Position numbers and translations under genes: made by a program. Shown here one piece after another: positions 52,799 through 60,912 of a stretch of DNA of 64,000 bases (position 1 is the stretch's first letter; each line of letters opens with the position of its first letter). The stretch lies in contig JAQGOE010000239.1 in the NCBI GenBank assembly GCA_028293725.1, positions 1 through 64,000 on the forward strand, given 5' to 3'. This stretch comes from Gammaproteobacteria bacterium (GTDB lineage: Bacteria; Pseudomonadota; Gammaproteobacteria; Steroidobacterales; Steroidobacteraceae). The notes beneath the pieces were generated by a model that was not told the DNA's origin, did not search any database, and worked only from the letters and a program-made list of their open reading frames with translations.

Positions 52799-54244
52799 AT
52801 GGCCGCCGAACTCCGAATCCTCAGGATTTTCATCAGCTACGCAACGGAAGACCTGCCCATCGCCGTCGCGCTGGCAAGGTCGCTGGCAGAGGCCCTCGGA
52901 GATTGGTTCGCGGAAATTAACCTCGACCGCTGGGTGCTCGAAGCGGGTGAGGAGCTCAAGAAACAGATCAAATCGACCCTCGAGCGCACTGATGTTTTCA
53001 TCAGCCTCGACACCGGCATGACGAAACAAATGCCGGCATGGGAAGTCGGCTTCTTCGAAGCTCTTATGGACGAAGGAACCAAGGGGCGCCGCTTCGTCCC
53101 GATGTTCCTGGATACAGTCCCGAGTGTTGTTACCTCCTACCAAGGCGTCGGGCTGCAAATATCTCGCGCGTACCTGCAGCTGACTCCTGACCAATTTCAG
53201 CAACTCAAAATTGAGGATGGCGACGCGCTGACTAGATTCTTTGAGCACCTCCAGCAAGAGGTGGACGAGTACCGCCGGGCCGCCGGGTTTCCAAAGGAAC
53301 AGCGCCGCCCGGAGCAAGACCCCGTCCGCTGCATTCAACGCCTAAGACTCGCGATATTCAATTACCTGCAAACTACCGTCCGGGAAGTCTTCAGACCACA
53401 GAAGCGACTCCTGATCCGCACCACCACGACCGCCCTGCAAAACAGCGGCGTCGACCTTCCCCCTGAGGCGCTACTGATTTCAGCAGGCCAGGGCAATGCC
53501 ATGTCCACGATCTTCGGCCTGAGCGACTTCGAGAGAACGTGGGACAGCTTCCTCAAGGAAACGTCAGGAAACGAACACGCCGAGTCATGGCGGGCGGCGA
53601 TCGCCAGTGTCGTCATATCCTCCTCCTCAAATCGAGTGAACGTCGACAACAGTCGGATCGTGATGGCCAATGACAATTCCACGGCCTACCGCGTCATCGT
53701 TACCAGCACAACCCGGTACTACGACGACAAGCGGGAGTGGGATCTTTATTTTCATGGTTTGGGAGCGCCAACTGTTGGCACACTTTCAGTGCAGCCTTAC
53801 TTCGGTCGTCCGCTATCGCTGACAGAGCCGCTGGACGTTTTCGTATTGATGCCTTTCGCTGCTGATCTTGACGACGTGTACCGCGATCACATCAGCAAGG
53901 TCACCTCGGCCCTGGGCCTCGTTGCAAAGCGAGGTGATGATTTTTTCTCGGCGCACCATGTCATCAGCGACATCTGGTGTGCGATATGGCACTCGCGAGC
54001 CATCATCGCCGATTGCTCAACCAAGAACCCCAACGTCTTCTATGAAATCGGCGTTGCGCATGCGATCGGCAAACCTGTTGTCTTGATAACTCAGCACGAC
54101 GATCACGTCCCATTTGACCTACGCTCAACGCGGTACATCAAGTACGAGTTCAAACCCAGGGGCATGGAGGTTTTTGAATCGCGGTTGAAATCCACACTTC
54201 AGACGATACTGGCCGACCGCCTGTCTCTCTCACCGTTCCGTTAG
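52799..54244 (+). CDS. TIR domain protein with C-terminal deoxyribosyltransferase/TIR-like domain
   Basis: The 481-residue protein starts at ATG 52799, with AGGAGG six bases upstream. The N-terminal TIR domain (about 7-130) has LRIFISYATEDLPIAVALAR and TDVFISLDTGMTKQMPAWEV, where the Glu is the expected NADase residue. The middle 220 residues are unassigned. The C-terminal domain (about 345-470) has DVFVLMPFAADLDDVYRDHI, IIADCSTKNPNVFYEIGVAH and AIGKPVVLITQ. That matches nucleoside 2-deoxyribosyltransferase/TIR-like nucleotide-binding folds. Bacterial TIR proteins often degrade NAD+ in phage defence. No partner gene is adjacent, so a single-gene effector is the simplest reading. Confidence 0.82.
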   Translation: MAAELRILRIFISYATEDLPIAVALARSLAEALGDWFAEINLDRWVLEAGEELKKQIKSTLERTDVFISLDTGMTKQMPAWEVGFFEALMDEGTKGRRFVPMFLDTVPSVVTSYQGVGLQISRAYLQLTPDQFQQLKIEDGDALTRFFEHLQQEVDEYRRAAGFPKEQRRPEQDPVRCIQRLRLAIFNYLQTTVREVFRPQKRLLIRTTTTALQNSGVDLPPEALLISAGQGNAMSTIFGLSDFERTWDSFLKETSGNEHAESWRAAIASVVISSSSNRVNVDNSRIVMANDNSTAYRVIVTSTTRYYDDKREWDLYFHGLGAPTVGTLSVQPYFGRPLSLTEPLDVFVLMPFAADLDDVYRDHISKVTSALGLVAKRGDDFFSAHHVISDIWCAIWHSRAIIADCSTKNPNVFYEIGVAHAIGKPVVLITQHDDHVPFDLRSTRYIKYEFKPRGMEVFESRLKSTLQTILADRLSLSPFR

Positions 54245-54698
54245 AGGCCGGAGGCTCACCTGACGGCATCTACGGCGAGAGGCACGCACTACAGCGATTG
54301 GCTCGCAAGCAGTTCCGTGAGCATTACGACGAGACCCCTGCATGACGCGCGTGGAAGGCGGGCTTGCACACTTAAGAGAACGACACGCGGGGAATTTTCC
54401 TTTGCCCCGTAACGCGTATATACCATGGCGATACGTAATCGGCGCACGTTGGGCGCACTGTAACCGTCCGGCCTTTTGGCCGCGTATGAGTGCCGCCCGG
54501 CGGGGCGGATGATGTCACGTAGCTGTTAAGCGGTCGCCTGCTACGCGTCCGCGTAGGAGTTACGTGGACATCCCGCGATCAGTACTACTCGCGTATCTGC
54601 CAGAGCTTCCCGTATGCGAGGTTCGATAAATCGGGGATACATGGCGGTGCCTGGGATTTCGGCTAATTGTAGATTCGATGGCGGCTAATTGTCGCTAC
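54245..54698. other. Gene-free stretch after the TIR gene
   Basis: No gene is supported. A short CGGCC-TTTT-GGCCG hairpin lies near 54467-54480. The sequence is less GC-rich than the flanks and leads into three adjacent gene remnants. Confidence 0.4.
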
Positions 54699-54794
54699 CT
54701 GAATCGGGTCACGCAGATCGCATTTGCCGACCAAACCAACTCGTTCGCCTGGAGCGACGATGCCTTAGGGCGAGTGACCAGTAAGGCGCAGTAA
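54699..54794 (+). pseudogene. Rhs/YD-repeat remnant
   Basis: The frame reads LNRVTQIAFADQTNSFAWSD then DALGRVTSKAQ and TAA. The pattern matches the repeat unit of Rhs proteins (ITY.DG....YDaLGRvt). Nothing else of the gene remains, and the stop abuts the SDR fragment. Confidence 0.6.
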
Positions 54795-55067
54795 AAAGGC
54801 GCGGTCATCAGTATGACCCACGCCCTCGCCGCGGAATGGGGCCCGCTGTATATTCGCGTCAATGCGCTCGCCCCAGGCTATTTCCCGTCGAAAGTGACGC
54901 GAGCGATACTCGAGAAGCACGGTGATGAGATTCTGCGTCAGACACCGCTTGGGAAGTTTGGCGGCGACACCGATCTCATGGGTGCAGCTTTGCTTCTCGC
55001 CTCCGACGCCGGCGGCCATATCACGGGTCAGACTCTCGTGGTCGATGGAGGTGCCTCAATCATCTGA
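54795..55067 (+). pseudogene. C-terminal fragment of a short-chain dehydrogenase
   Basis: The sequence joins in mid-motif just after the catalytic YxxxK: KGAVISMTHALAAEWGPLYI, RVNALAPGYFPSKVTRAILE and HITGQTLVVDGGASII. The Rossmann part and the active-site Tyr are missing. ATG 54813 could start an 84-residue product without activity. It is in the same frame as the Rhs remnant before it, separated by TAA. Confidence 0.8.
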
Positions 55068-55094
55068 GCGGCCGCGCGTGATCAGCCGGCGGCC

Positions 55095-55445
55095 TCATTC
55101 GGCTGCGGCGGCGACGTTTGGAGCCACAGCGCGGACGAGCGGATGGTTTGCATCGACAAACAGTCCGCAGCGGTCGTAGAAGAGAGTCTCGCCGACCAGG
55201 TCCGGCTTTCCCACAATCGCATCCAGCGGCGCGATGGCGAAATCCAGCTCGCCGAGTTGCAGGGCTGGAACCAACTCCTCGGCCACGCCGCTCATGACGG
55301 TGAGCCGCACCGAATAGCGGCCTTCTGACAGCTTCGCGCTGGCCGCGGGGATCACCCGGCCGAGAAAACCGGTCCCGCGGGCGACTCCAGCAGCGATGTG
55401 GCCGGTGAGGCCGCGAGGGCAACGACCGAATCCGCCATGGCACAA
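55095..55445 (-). pseudogene. LysR-type regulator fragment (effector domain part)
   Basis: The minus-strand frame encodes part of a LysR substrate-binding domain: RVIPAASAKLSEGRYSVRLT, VMSGVAEELVPALQLGELDF, AIAPLDAIVGKPDLVGETLF, then DANHPLVR and an early end. The helix-turn-helix half and the last third are absent. It converges on the SDR fragment, and both look like leftovers of one lost locus. Confidence 0.7.
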
Positions 55446-55500
55446 TAAATGCTACCTTGAACGTGAGTGTTCCAAAGAGCCGTTCGTGGTGAAGCTATCG

Positions 55501-55767
55501 ATGTCGCTCGGTCCACAACAGTCTCGGAAGCGAGTGCAAGCGCTCGTGATGGCGCTCCTCTCGTCTATGCTGTTGGCGGCGTGTCAACCCAACCCCAATC
55601 CGACTCCCAACCCCGCACCCAATCCGAGCCCCGTACCCCGAGTGCCGTCGCCAACGCCATCGCCCGAGCCGAACCGTGAACCTGAGCCGCCCGTGAAGCC
55701 CCAAACGACCGCCGAAACAACCGCCGATGTGAGCGCCTTGGTGCACTCCACAGAAACGCAGGTGTAA
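55501..55767 (+). CDS. Small proline-rich lipoprotein
   Basis: This 88-residue protein from ATG 55501 has a signal peptide with lipobox LAAC near 25. A tail of Pro-Asn and Pro-Ser repeats follows (QPNPNPTPNPAPNPSPVPRV), then PEPNREPEPPVKPQ. Such tails span the periplasm or peptidoglycan. GTG 55489 is another possible start. No family is recognised. The VOC gene follows 30 bp later. Confidence 0.55.
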   Translation: MSLGPQQSRKRVQALVMALLSSMLLAACQPNPNPTPNPAPNPSPVPRVPSPTPSPEPNREPEPPVKPQTTAETTADVSALVHSTETQV

Positions 55768-55797
55768 GCTCTCTTCGGGAAAAGCGGAGGGCTCACT

Positions 55798-56298
55798 ATG
55801 GCAACGGCAACGGCAACGGCAACGAAACCGATTCCAGAGGGCTACCATTCGGCGACGCCTTACCTCATCGTCAAGGGCGCTGCGGAGGCGATCGACTTCT
55901 ACAAGCGGGCGTTCGGCGCCACCGAATTGCTTCGCATGGCCCATCCCAAAAGTGGAATCGCGCACGCGGAGATCAAGATCGGCGATTCGGTGATCATGCT
56001 CGCGGACGAGAATCTCAACATGGGATACCGTGGACCGCGTTCGCTCGGCGGCTCTACCGTGAGCATCATGCTCTACGTGGCCGATGTGGACGGCACGTTT
56101 GAGCGCGCTGTCAAGGCGGGGGCGAGCGCGCAGCGGCCGGTGGCGAATCAGTTCTACGGCGACCGTTCGGGGACGCTCGAGGATCCTTTCGGCCACTGTT
56201 GGACGATCGCAACGCATTTCGAAGATGTCGCGCCGGAGGAGATGAAACGGCGTGTCGAGGCGGCGTTCAAGTTAGCGGAAGCCTCTGCCGCATCATGA
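55798..56298 (+). CDS. VOC family protein (PhnB-like) with hexamer-repeat N-terminus
   Basis: The 166-residue protein has SATPYLIVKGAAEAIDFYKR, AFGATELLRM and QFYGDRSGTLEDPFGHCWTI, the PhnB-like glyoxalase pattern. Codons 2-9 are four tandem copies of GCAACG, giving MATATATATK. GGAGGG lies upstream of the ATG. The repeat is in frame, so copy-number change would alter length but not shut off the gene. Confidence 0.88.
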   Translation: MATATATATKPIPEGYHSATPYLIVKGAAEAIDFYKRAFGATELLRMAHPKSGIAHAEIKIGDSVIMLADENLNMGYRGPRSLGGSTVSIMLYVADVDGTFERAVKAGASAQRPVANQFYGDRSGTLEDPFGHCWTIATHFEDVAPEEMKRRVEAAFKLAEASAAS

Positions 56299-56393
56299 GC
56301 TGAAGATCCCAGTCCCGCGGACGCTGAGGACCGGGAGTCCCGAGGTTGGGCATCAGCATGACGTGGCGCTCCCACTTTGTTTCTGAGCGATCC

Positions 56394-58049
56394 TCAGTTC
56401 ATGTGCAACTCATACCGGGCGCACCTCTCTTTAGCGAGATAGGTGTCCGGAAAGGGTGGCTCGTTGCATTTCCTGCGCGTCGCATCGTCCAGCGCCGGGA
56501 ACTCGTTTTTAAGGACCAGGCGTGTCCACGCCTCTGCCTCTGCGCGCCGGCATTCAGTCACGAGGCTGTCCTGGTTGTTGGGGGATACGATTGATTTGGA
56601 GCAGTAAGTGGCGATGTGGTCGGCCGCTTGGGGGTCCACCGCTCTTACCTGCGCAAGGTCGTCGGAACCCGTTACGGTCTTCCCAGGTGAGATGGTGTCG
56701 CGCGACCCGCCTTTGAGGGTGAGGGTCGTGCTGCCTCCGATGTAGCCTTCCTGCGTGCCGGTGTCGGAATCGCTTGCTGACGCAATGTGGATGTTCGTCG
56801 CTCTATGCTCGGACGGCCGTGGAGCTGCCGGTACGGGTGCGGAGCCTTGACTCTCAGGCTCTGTATCCGCATCCAATGCCGCCGGTCCGTTTGTCACGGC
56901 GAGCGTCGCAGCGTTCCCTTTAGAGCTTGCCGGCGTCTTCCTGCGGGCGCTCGCGCGCGCTACAGCTGAAGGGCTGCAGTCGTACCGCCAGAGGTGCGCA
57001 GTCGGTATGCCTGGAATGGTCACAGCCGATGAGTTCAGGTGACAACCCGCAGGTGGGATACTTTCGCGCGCCGCTGCTGTGCAATTCTTGGAAACAACAC
57101 GCTCGCTCCTCCCCTGATTGATACCCAAACGAGAGATGCCCTCGCTGCTTGTCAGGCAGGCGGCATCGGACATCGGACCGACGACATAAACACGGGCAGC
57201 CCCATCATTGTTTGCAAGAACGAGAGCGAGATTCACCTGTCTGGGGGTGGCGTCGATAAACTCCAGTTTGCAGTCGCTGCCCTCGAGTGAGGCACCGCGG
57301 CGTGCGATCTTGTCGCACTCGATCTCGACAGTTTCACCCTTCGCCAGCTGCGCCGCGGTTCCGCGCTGATCTTCGGTCAGCGTCATGGCGGCGCTGTTAT
57401 CTTTGCTAGTCCAAAGCTTCACGACCGGACGGCCCGTAACGTCCAGGTCGATTTCAGCGATGCTACCGCTGAGGCGAACCAGGCTGGCGCCGATCCTTGT
57501 TTGTATCGCCACTACATTGGCGCTGTAGTCCTGATACAGCTGCTCAGCCGTGGTTTCATAAACGGGCCGTGTCGAGGCGGGCTGACCGGGCCGACTGGCC
57601 GAGACAGATCCACCCGCCGTTGCAAGCTGATCAGGAGGGTTGGACTGATCGGAAGACGAGGCTTGATCGCTGGATCCGGAACGATCTGAAGAGGAGGGGT
57701 GATCGGTGACTTGGATCTGATCTTCGGCCGCGCCCCGATGAGCGGCCTGGATCTGAGCGCTGGCCCGGACCTTGTCGGTAGTCCAGAGCTGCTCAGTACG
57801 TCGATGAAGACGTTCAAACGACGTCTTGGCGAGCGTGATCAGCTGATCCGGCGCCCTCCCTGGGACGATCAGCCAGAGCAGCGTCCCGAGCGTCCAAAGC
57901 GCCATTAACGTGATCAAGACTTTGGGAACCACCCGCCTGCCTCGCGGCTTCGTCTCGACAGCCGACGTGACCGGCGCACCACAACTTGGGCAACTCGCGG
58001 CCCGATCCGAGACCTGATGACTGCATTCCTCGCACGAAATGATTGCCAT
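56394..58049 (-). CDS. Zinc-ribbon membrane protein with tRNA_anti-like (OB-fold) domain
   Basis: The 551-residue protein opens with a zinc ribbon (ISCEECSHQVSDRAASCPSC), then one membrane helix (VLITLMALWTLGTLLWLIV, about 43-62). A low-complexity Ser/Asp/Gln linker (DHPSSSDRSGSSDQASSSDQ) follows. An OB-fold like tRNA_anti-like domains lies at about 165-265 (AEQLYQDYSANVVAIQTRIG, GETVEIECDKIARRG). The C-terminal 280 residues are variable, with paired cysteines near the end (KCNEPPFPDTYLAKERCARY). The OB part should be extracytoplasmic. Function unknown. Confidence 0.7.
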   Translation of the reverse strand: MAIISCEECSHQVSDRAASCPSCGAPVTSAVETKPRGRRVVPKVLITLMALWTLGTLLWLIVPGRAPDQLITLAKTSFERLHRRTEQLWTTDKVRASAQIQAAHRGAAEDQIQVTDHPSSSDRSGSSDQASSSDQSNPPDQLATAGGSVSASRPGQPASTRPVYETTAEQLYQDYSANVVAIQTRIGASLVRLSGSIAEIDLDVTGRPVVKLWTSKDNSAAMTLTEDQRGTAAQLAKGETVEIECDKIARRGASLEGSDCKLEFIDATPRQVNLALVLANNDGAARVYVVGPMSDAACLTSSEGISRLGINQGRSERVVSKNCTAAARESIPPAGCHLNSSAVTIPGIPTAHLWRYDCSPSAVARASARRKTPASSKGNAATLAVTNGPAALDADTEPESQGSAPVPAAPRPSEHRATNIHIASASDSDTGTQEGYIGGSTTLTLKGGSRDTISPGKTVTGSDDLAQVRAVDPQAADHIATYCSKSIVSPNNQDSLVTECRRAEAEAWTRLVLKNEFPALDDATRRKCNEPPFPDTYLAKERCARYELHMN

Positions 58050-58317
58050 GATGGGCTCCCTACGCGCGCAGCCGAAGCGCGCCGCCTTCGAGGTGTTGGC
58101 TGCGCAAGTGGCCCTTCGACGCAGTTTCCGTGCCCGAAGTTCACTGGATTCCGCGCGCGCAGCCGCTGCGAATCAGTGCGGGTTGCCACCCGCCCACCCT
58201 CAGCGCAACGGCCCGCTGTTGTTATCCGGCTACGGCGTGCCGCATTTGACTGCAGGCCCTCACAGTTAGTTGATTGCCGGGCCGCCACAAACGCGCGGCC
58301 TGATACGCCCCAACCCC

Positions 58318-58860
58318 TTACACCCCGACCGGAATCCTCTTGATAACCCCAGAGAACGTCTCCTCCCCCACCGACAGGTAGAGATGCTGCTCCGACACCG
58401 TCAGCGTAAAGCGAGTCCGCCGCTGCAGCTTTTGCGCGAGCGCGCTCAGCCACTCAAAGTCCATCGCATACACCTCCAGTTGCTCGACCCTGTGGATCCG
58501 CTCAGCGCTCAGCTTCGTGACCAGCTGAACGGCATCCTTGTGGGTGTACACCGCGACCCGAGGTGCAGCCTTGCTCGCACGATGAAGCCGAGCCGCGTCA
58601 GGCGAGCCCACGTCGATCCAAGCTCGTAGTGCTCCGGTCAGATCGCGCACGGTGATCGCGGGCTCATCCGGCTCCGATAAGCCGTTCGTGAGAGCGACCC
58701 CCTCCGTGTACTCGAGGCAATACGCGAGAACTCGCGTCAGCATATGTTCAGCGGTCTCGGACGGATGCCGCGCCACGCGCAGCTTCAGTGACTCGTAGAC
58801 GTCACGATCGGAGTTCGCGAGCTCAACCTCGAACACGTAAACCGTGTCGCCCAACGCCAT
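58318..58860 (-). CDS. yaeQ: YaeQ family protein
   Basis: The 180-residue protein matches YaeQ, a PD-(D/E)XK-fold protein first studied as a suppressor of loss of the transcription factor RfaH. Signatures are VYVFEVELANSDRDVYESLK, RVARHPSETAEHMLTRVLAY and the C-terminal LYLSVGEETFSGVIKRIPVG. The segment EPAITVRDLTGALRAWIDVG carries the conserved acidic residues. GAGGTGATGC precedes ATG 58860. The RfaH link is genetic and the biochemical role is unsettled. Confidence 0.92.
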   Translation of the reverse strand: MALGDTVYVFEVELANSDRDVYESLKLRVARHPSETAEHMLTRVLAYCLEYTEGVALTNGLSEPDEPAITVRDLTGALRAWIDVGSPDAARLHRASKAAPRVAVYTHKDAVQLVTKLSAERIHRVEQLEVYAMDFEWLSALAQKLQRRTRFTLTVSEQHLYLSVGEETFSGVIKRIPVGV

Positions 58861-58983
58861 GCATCACCTCGAATGGAACTCATCATCACCGCGCCCGTGA
58901 CCGCAATTTTTGCCAAGCGCGGTGCGCCACGCAGTCCGTATTGTGACCGCGCAAGCGGCTAGAAGCCGCCAACGGAGATCATC

Positions 58984-59391
58984 ATGGCCACTATTCGCAA
59001 AGAAATCCCCATCGCGGCACCCGCGGACAAAGTGTGGGACGTCATTCGTGACGTGGGAGCGATCCACATCCGCTTGGCACCTGGGTTTGTCGTCGACACG
59101 CGCCTGGAGGAGGGCGCAAGAATCGTCACCTTCGCAAACGGCCTCGTTGTACGCGAGCTCATCGTGACTTTAGATGACGAATGCCGGCGGCTTGCCTACT
59201 CGGTCACCGGCGGAACCCCCGCGCATCACAACGCCTCGTTCCAGGTGTTTCCCACCGCCGAAGGCCGTCACGCCTCGTTAGTCTGGATTACCGACATCCT
59301 TCCGGACACCATCGCTGCCCCGTTCACCGCAATGATCGAAGCCGGCTCAACCGTGATCAAACGCACACTCGACGCCCAGGAAGGTGCGTGA
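58984..59391 (+). CDS. SRPBCC family protein (polyketide cyclase-like)
   Basis: This 135-residue START-like fold opens with the characteristic TIRKEIPIAAPADKVWDVIR and has RLAYSVTGGTPAHHNASFQV and SLVWITDILPDTIAAPFTAM. GGAG eight bases before ATG 58984 supports the start. It is divergent from yaeQ across 123 bp and convergent with the carboxypeptidase gene. The ligand is unknown. Confidence 0.88.
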   Translation: MATIRKEIPIAAPADKVWDVIRDVGAIHIRLAPGFVVDTRLEEGARIVTFANGLVVRELIVTLDDECRRLAYSVTGGTPAHHNASFQVFPTAEGRHASLVWITDILPDTIAAPFTAMIEAGSTVIKRTLDAQEGA

Positions 59392-59425
59392 CTACCTGCT
59401 CACAGCACTGCGGCGTAAGTGCCTA

Positions 59426-60352
59426 CTACGCGCCACCCACAGCCGCCTCGAGAAACGTGATCCGCGCCTCATCCGCTTCCAACCGCACACGAACGCCGAG
59501 CGGGACGGGCTCGTTGATATCACCGTGACCGATAGGGAACCCAGAGGCGCAGGGAACGCCTGTGGCGGCAGCGAGGTCCCGTAGCACCTCGGCAGCGGTG
59601 AAGTCCCCTTCGCGTGGCTCACAGCCTATAAATTGCCCTAGGACGATGCCACGGATCTTCCGGAACACCCCCGCAAGCTCTAGGTGCGTCCACATCCTGT
59701 CGAGACGATAAGGCTGCTCGGAGAGGTCTTCGAGAAGGAGGATGGCGCCGTCGAGGGGCGGCATGAACGGCGTGCCGAGCAATCGCGTGAACACTGAAAG
59801 GTTACCCCCGAGCAGCGGTCCTTCGACGGTCCCACCAACGTAGGTTTCCGTACCCATGAGCGGCTCTGCCGGCCCCGTGGACTCGAGGAGAGCAAACAAC
59901 CGCTTCGGGCTGTCCGCCGGAACGCGCCCAAGTTGGGTGAGCACCGGCGCATGAATACTCGCAATTCCGTTGCTTTGCAGCCACTGATGGAGCGCGGTGA
60001 TATCTGAGAAACCCACCAGGGGTTTCGTCGGGATCCGCTCCTCCGCCGCCCACGAAGCAAGCCGCGGCAGCAGCCGCGTGGCGCCATAACCGCCACGCGC
60101 GCAGAACACCGCTTTGATATCGGGGCTCGTCAGCGCGGTGGTCAATTCCAGGAACCGCCGGTTGTCGTCTCCCGCCAGGTAGCGCACTCGGGAGTGGATG
60201 TGTTCGTCATAACGAACCCGGTAGCGCTCGCTGATGATCGCGAGTCCCGCTTCCAGTGCCGCCTTATCGAAGGGACCGGCAGGGGCGACGATGGCAACGG
60301 TATCGCCGGGACGAACCGCTCGAGGTTTGCGAAAGCTTTGAAGGGACGACAT
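59426..60352 (-). CDS. ldcA: LD-carboxypeptidase (S66 family)
   Basis: The 308-residue enzyme removes the terminal D-Ala from murein tetrapeptides during peptidoglycan recycling in the cytoplasm. The S66 features are VRPGDTVAIVAPAGPFDKAA, the nucleophile loop FCARGGYGATRLLP (family GGYG motif, though Ser is expected nearby) and KPLVGFSDITALHQWL with the catalytic Ser-Asp. The C-terminal Glu/His segment is VPCASGFPIGHGDINEPVPL. The homologous MccF group is an alternative, but length and motifs suit LdcA. Confidence 0.9.
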   Translation of the reverse strand: MSSLQSFRKPRAVRPGDTVAIVAPAGPFDKAALEAGLAIISERYRVRYDEHIHSRVRYLAGDDNRRFLELTTALTSPDIKAVFCARGGYGATRLLPRLASWAAEERIPTKPLVGFSDITALHQWLQSNGIASIHAPVLTQLGRVPADSPKRLFALLESTGPAEPLMGTETYVGGTVEGPLLGGNLSVFTRLLGTPFMPPLDGAILLLEDLSEQPYRLDRMWTHLELAGVFRKIRGIVLGQFIGCEPREGDFTAAEVLRDLAAATGVPCASGFPIGHGDINEPVPLGVRVRLEADEARITFLEAAVGGA

Positions 60353-60479
60353 GGAGGGAGTGTCGCCCGAACCGGAGGCGGCTGCCAGTGACCGAATTGC
60401 CGTTAACTATCGTCCGTTAACTATGGCATCACCGGCCCAGCCCCGCGACGCGTGGGCCGGCAGGTCAGTGGTCGGCGGA

Positions 60480-60704
60480 TCAGTCCGCCAGAGCCTTCAG
60501 ATCACGCATCAACGCCGCGCGGCCGCGATCGAGTTGATCCAGACGCAGGGCGGCGTCGCGCAGCGCGATGATGTTCTTGACCGGCTGCTCGTGCAGGCGG
60601 CGGTACGCGTTACGTGCCGCCAGCCACTGGCGCGTGGTGGAGGCGTAGCGCGCCGACAAATCGCGACGCATGGTGACTATAGCCAAGGGGCTCGATTGCA
60701 TCAT
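60480..60704 (-). CDS. Small helical hypothetical protein
   Basis: This 74-residue protein is one long amphipathic helical hairpin rich in Arg and Ala (SARYASTTRQWLAARNAYRR, LHEQPVKNIIALRDAALRLD). ATG 60704 or the internal ATG 60671 could start it. No family is known to me. It lies between ldcA and the repeat at 60724. Confidence 0.5.
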   Translation of the reverse strand: MMQSSPLAIVTMRRDLSARYASTTRQWLAARNAYRRLHEQPVKNIIALRDAALRLDQLDRGRAALMRDLKALAD

Positions 60705-60723
60705 TGCGGCCTATAAGTTGGTT

Positions 60724-60912
60724 GAGACAGGCTCCTAGTGCCGTGCAGCGCGAAGGATGCCGGCGACTCGTTACAGGATTGCGACAAACGGCGCGTCATG
60801 CACGCATTCAGGCAAGAAACGCAGTCTGCATCACAGTGTGTCCGTCACATTTCAGTGTAACGGTCCCGTGCGCGCCCTCGCTACGGCGATCATTGCTCAG
60901 ACAGGCTCCTAA
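60724..60912. repeat. Second element sharing the AGACAGGCTCCT end
   Basis: The right end (60866-60912, CTCGCTACGGCGATCATTGC then TCAGACAGGCTCCT) repeats the right arm of the element at 50899-51062 almost exactly. The left end at 60724-60737 carries GAGACAGGCTCCTA in direct orientation. A GCATTCAGGCAA box is shared with the flank of the first copy. The C-terminal codons and stop of the HAD-ATPase gene lie inside it. Confidence 0.65.
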
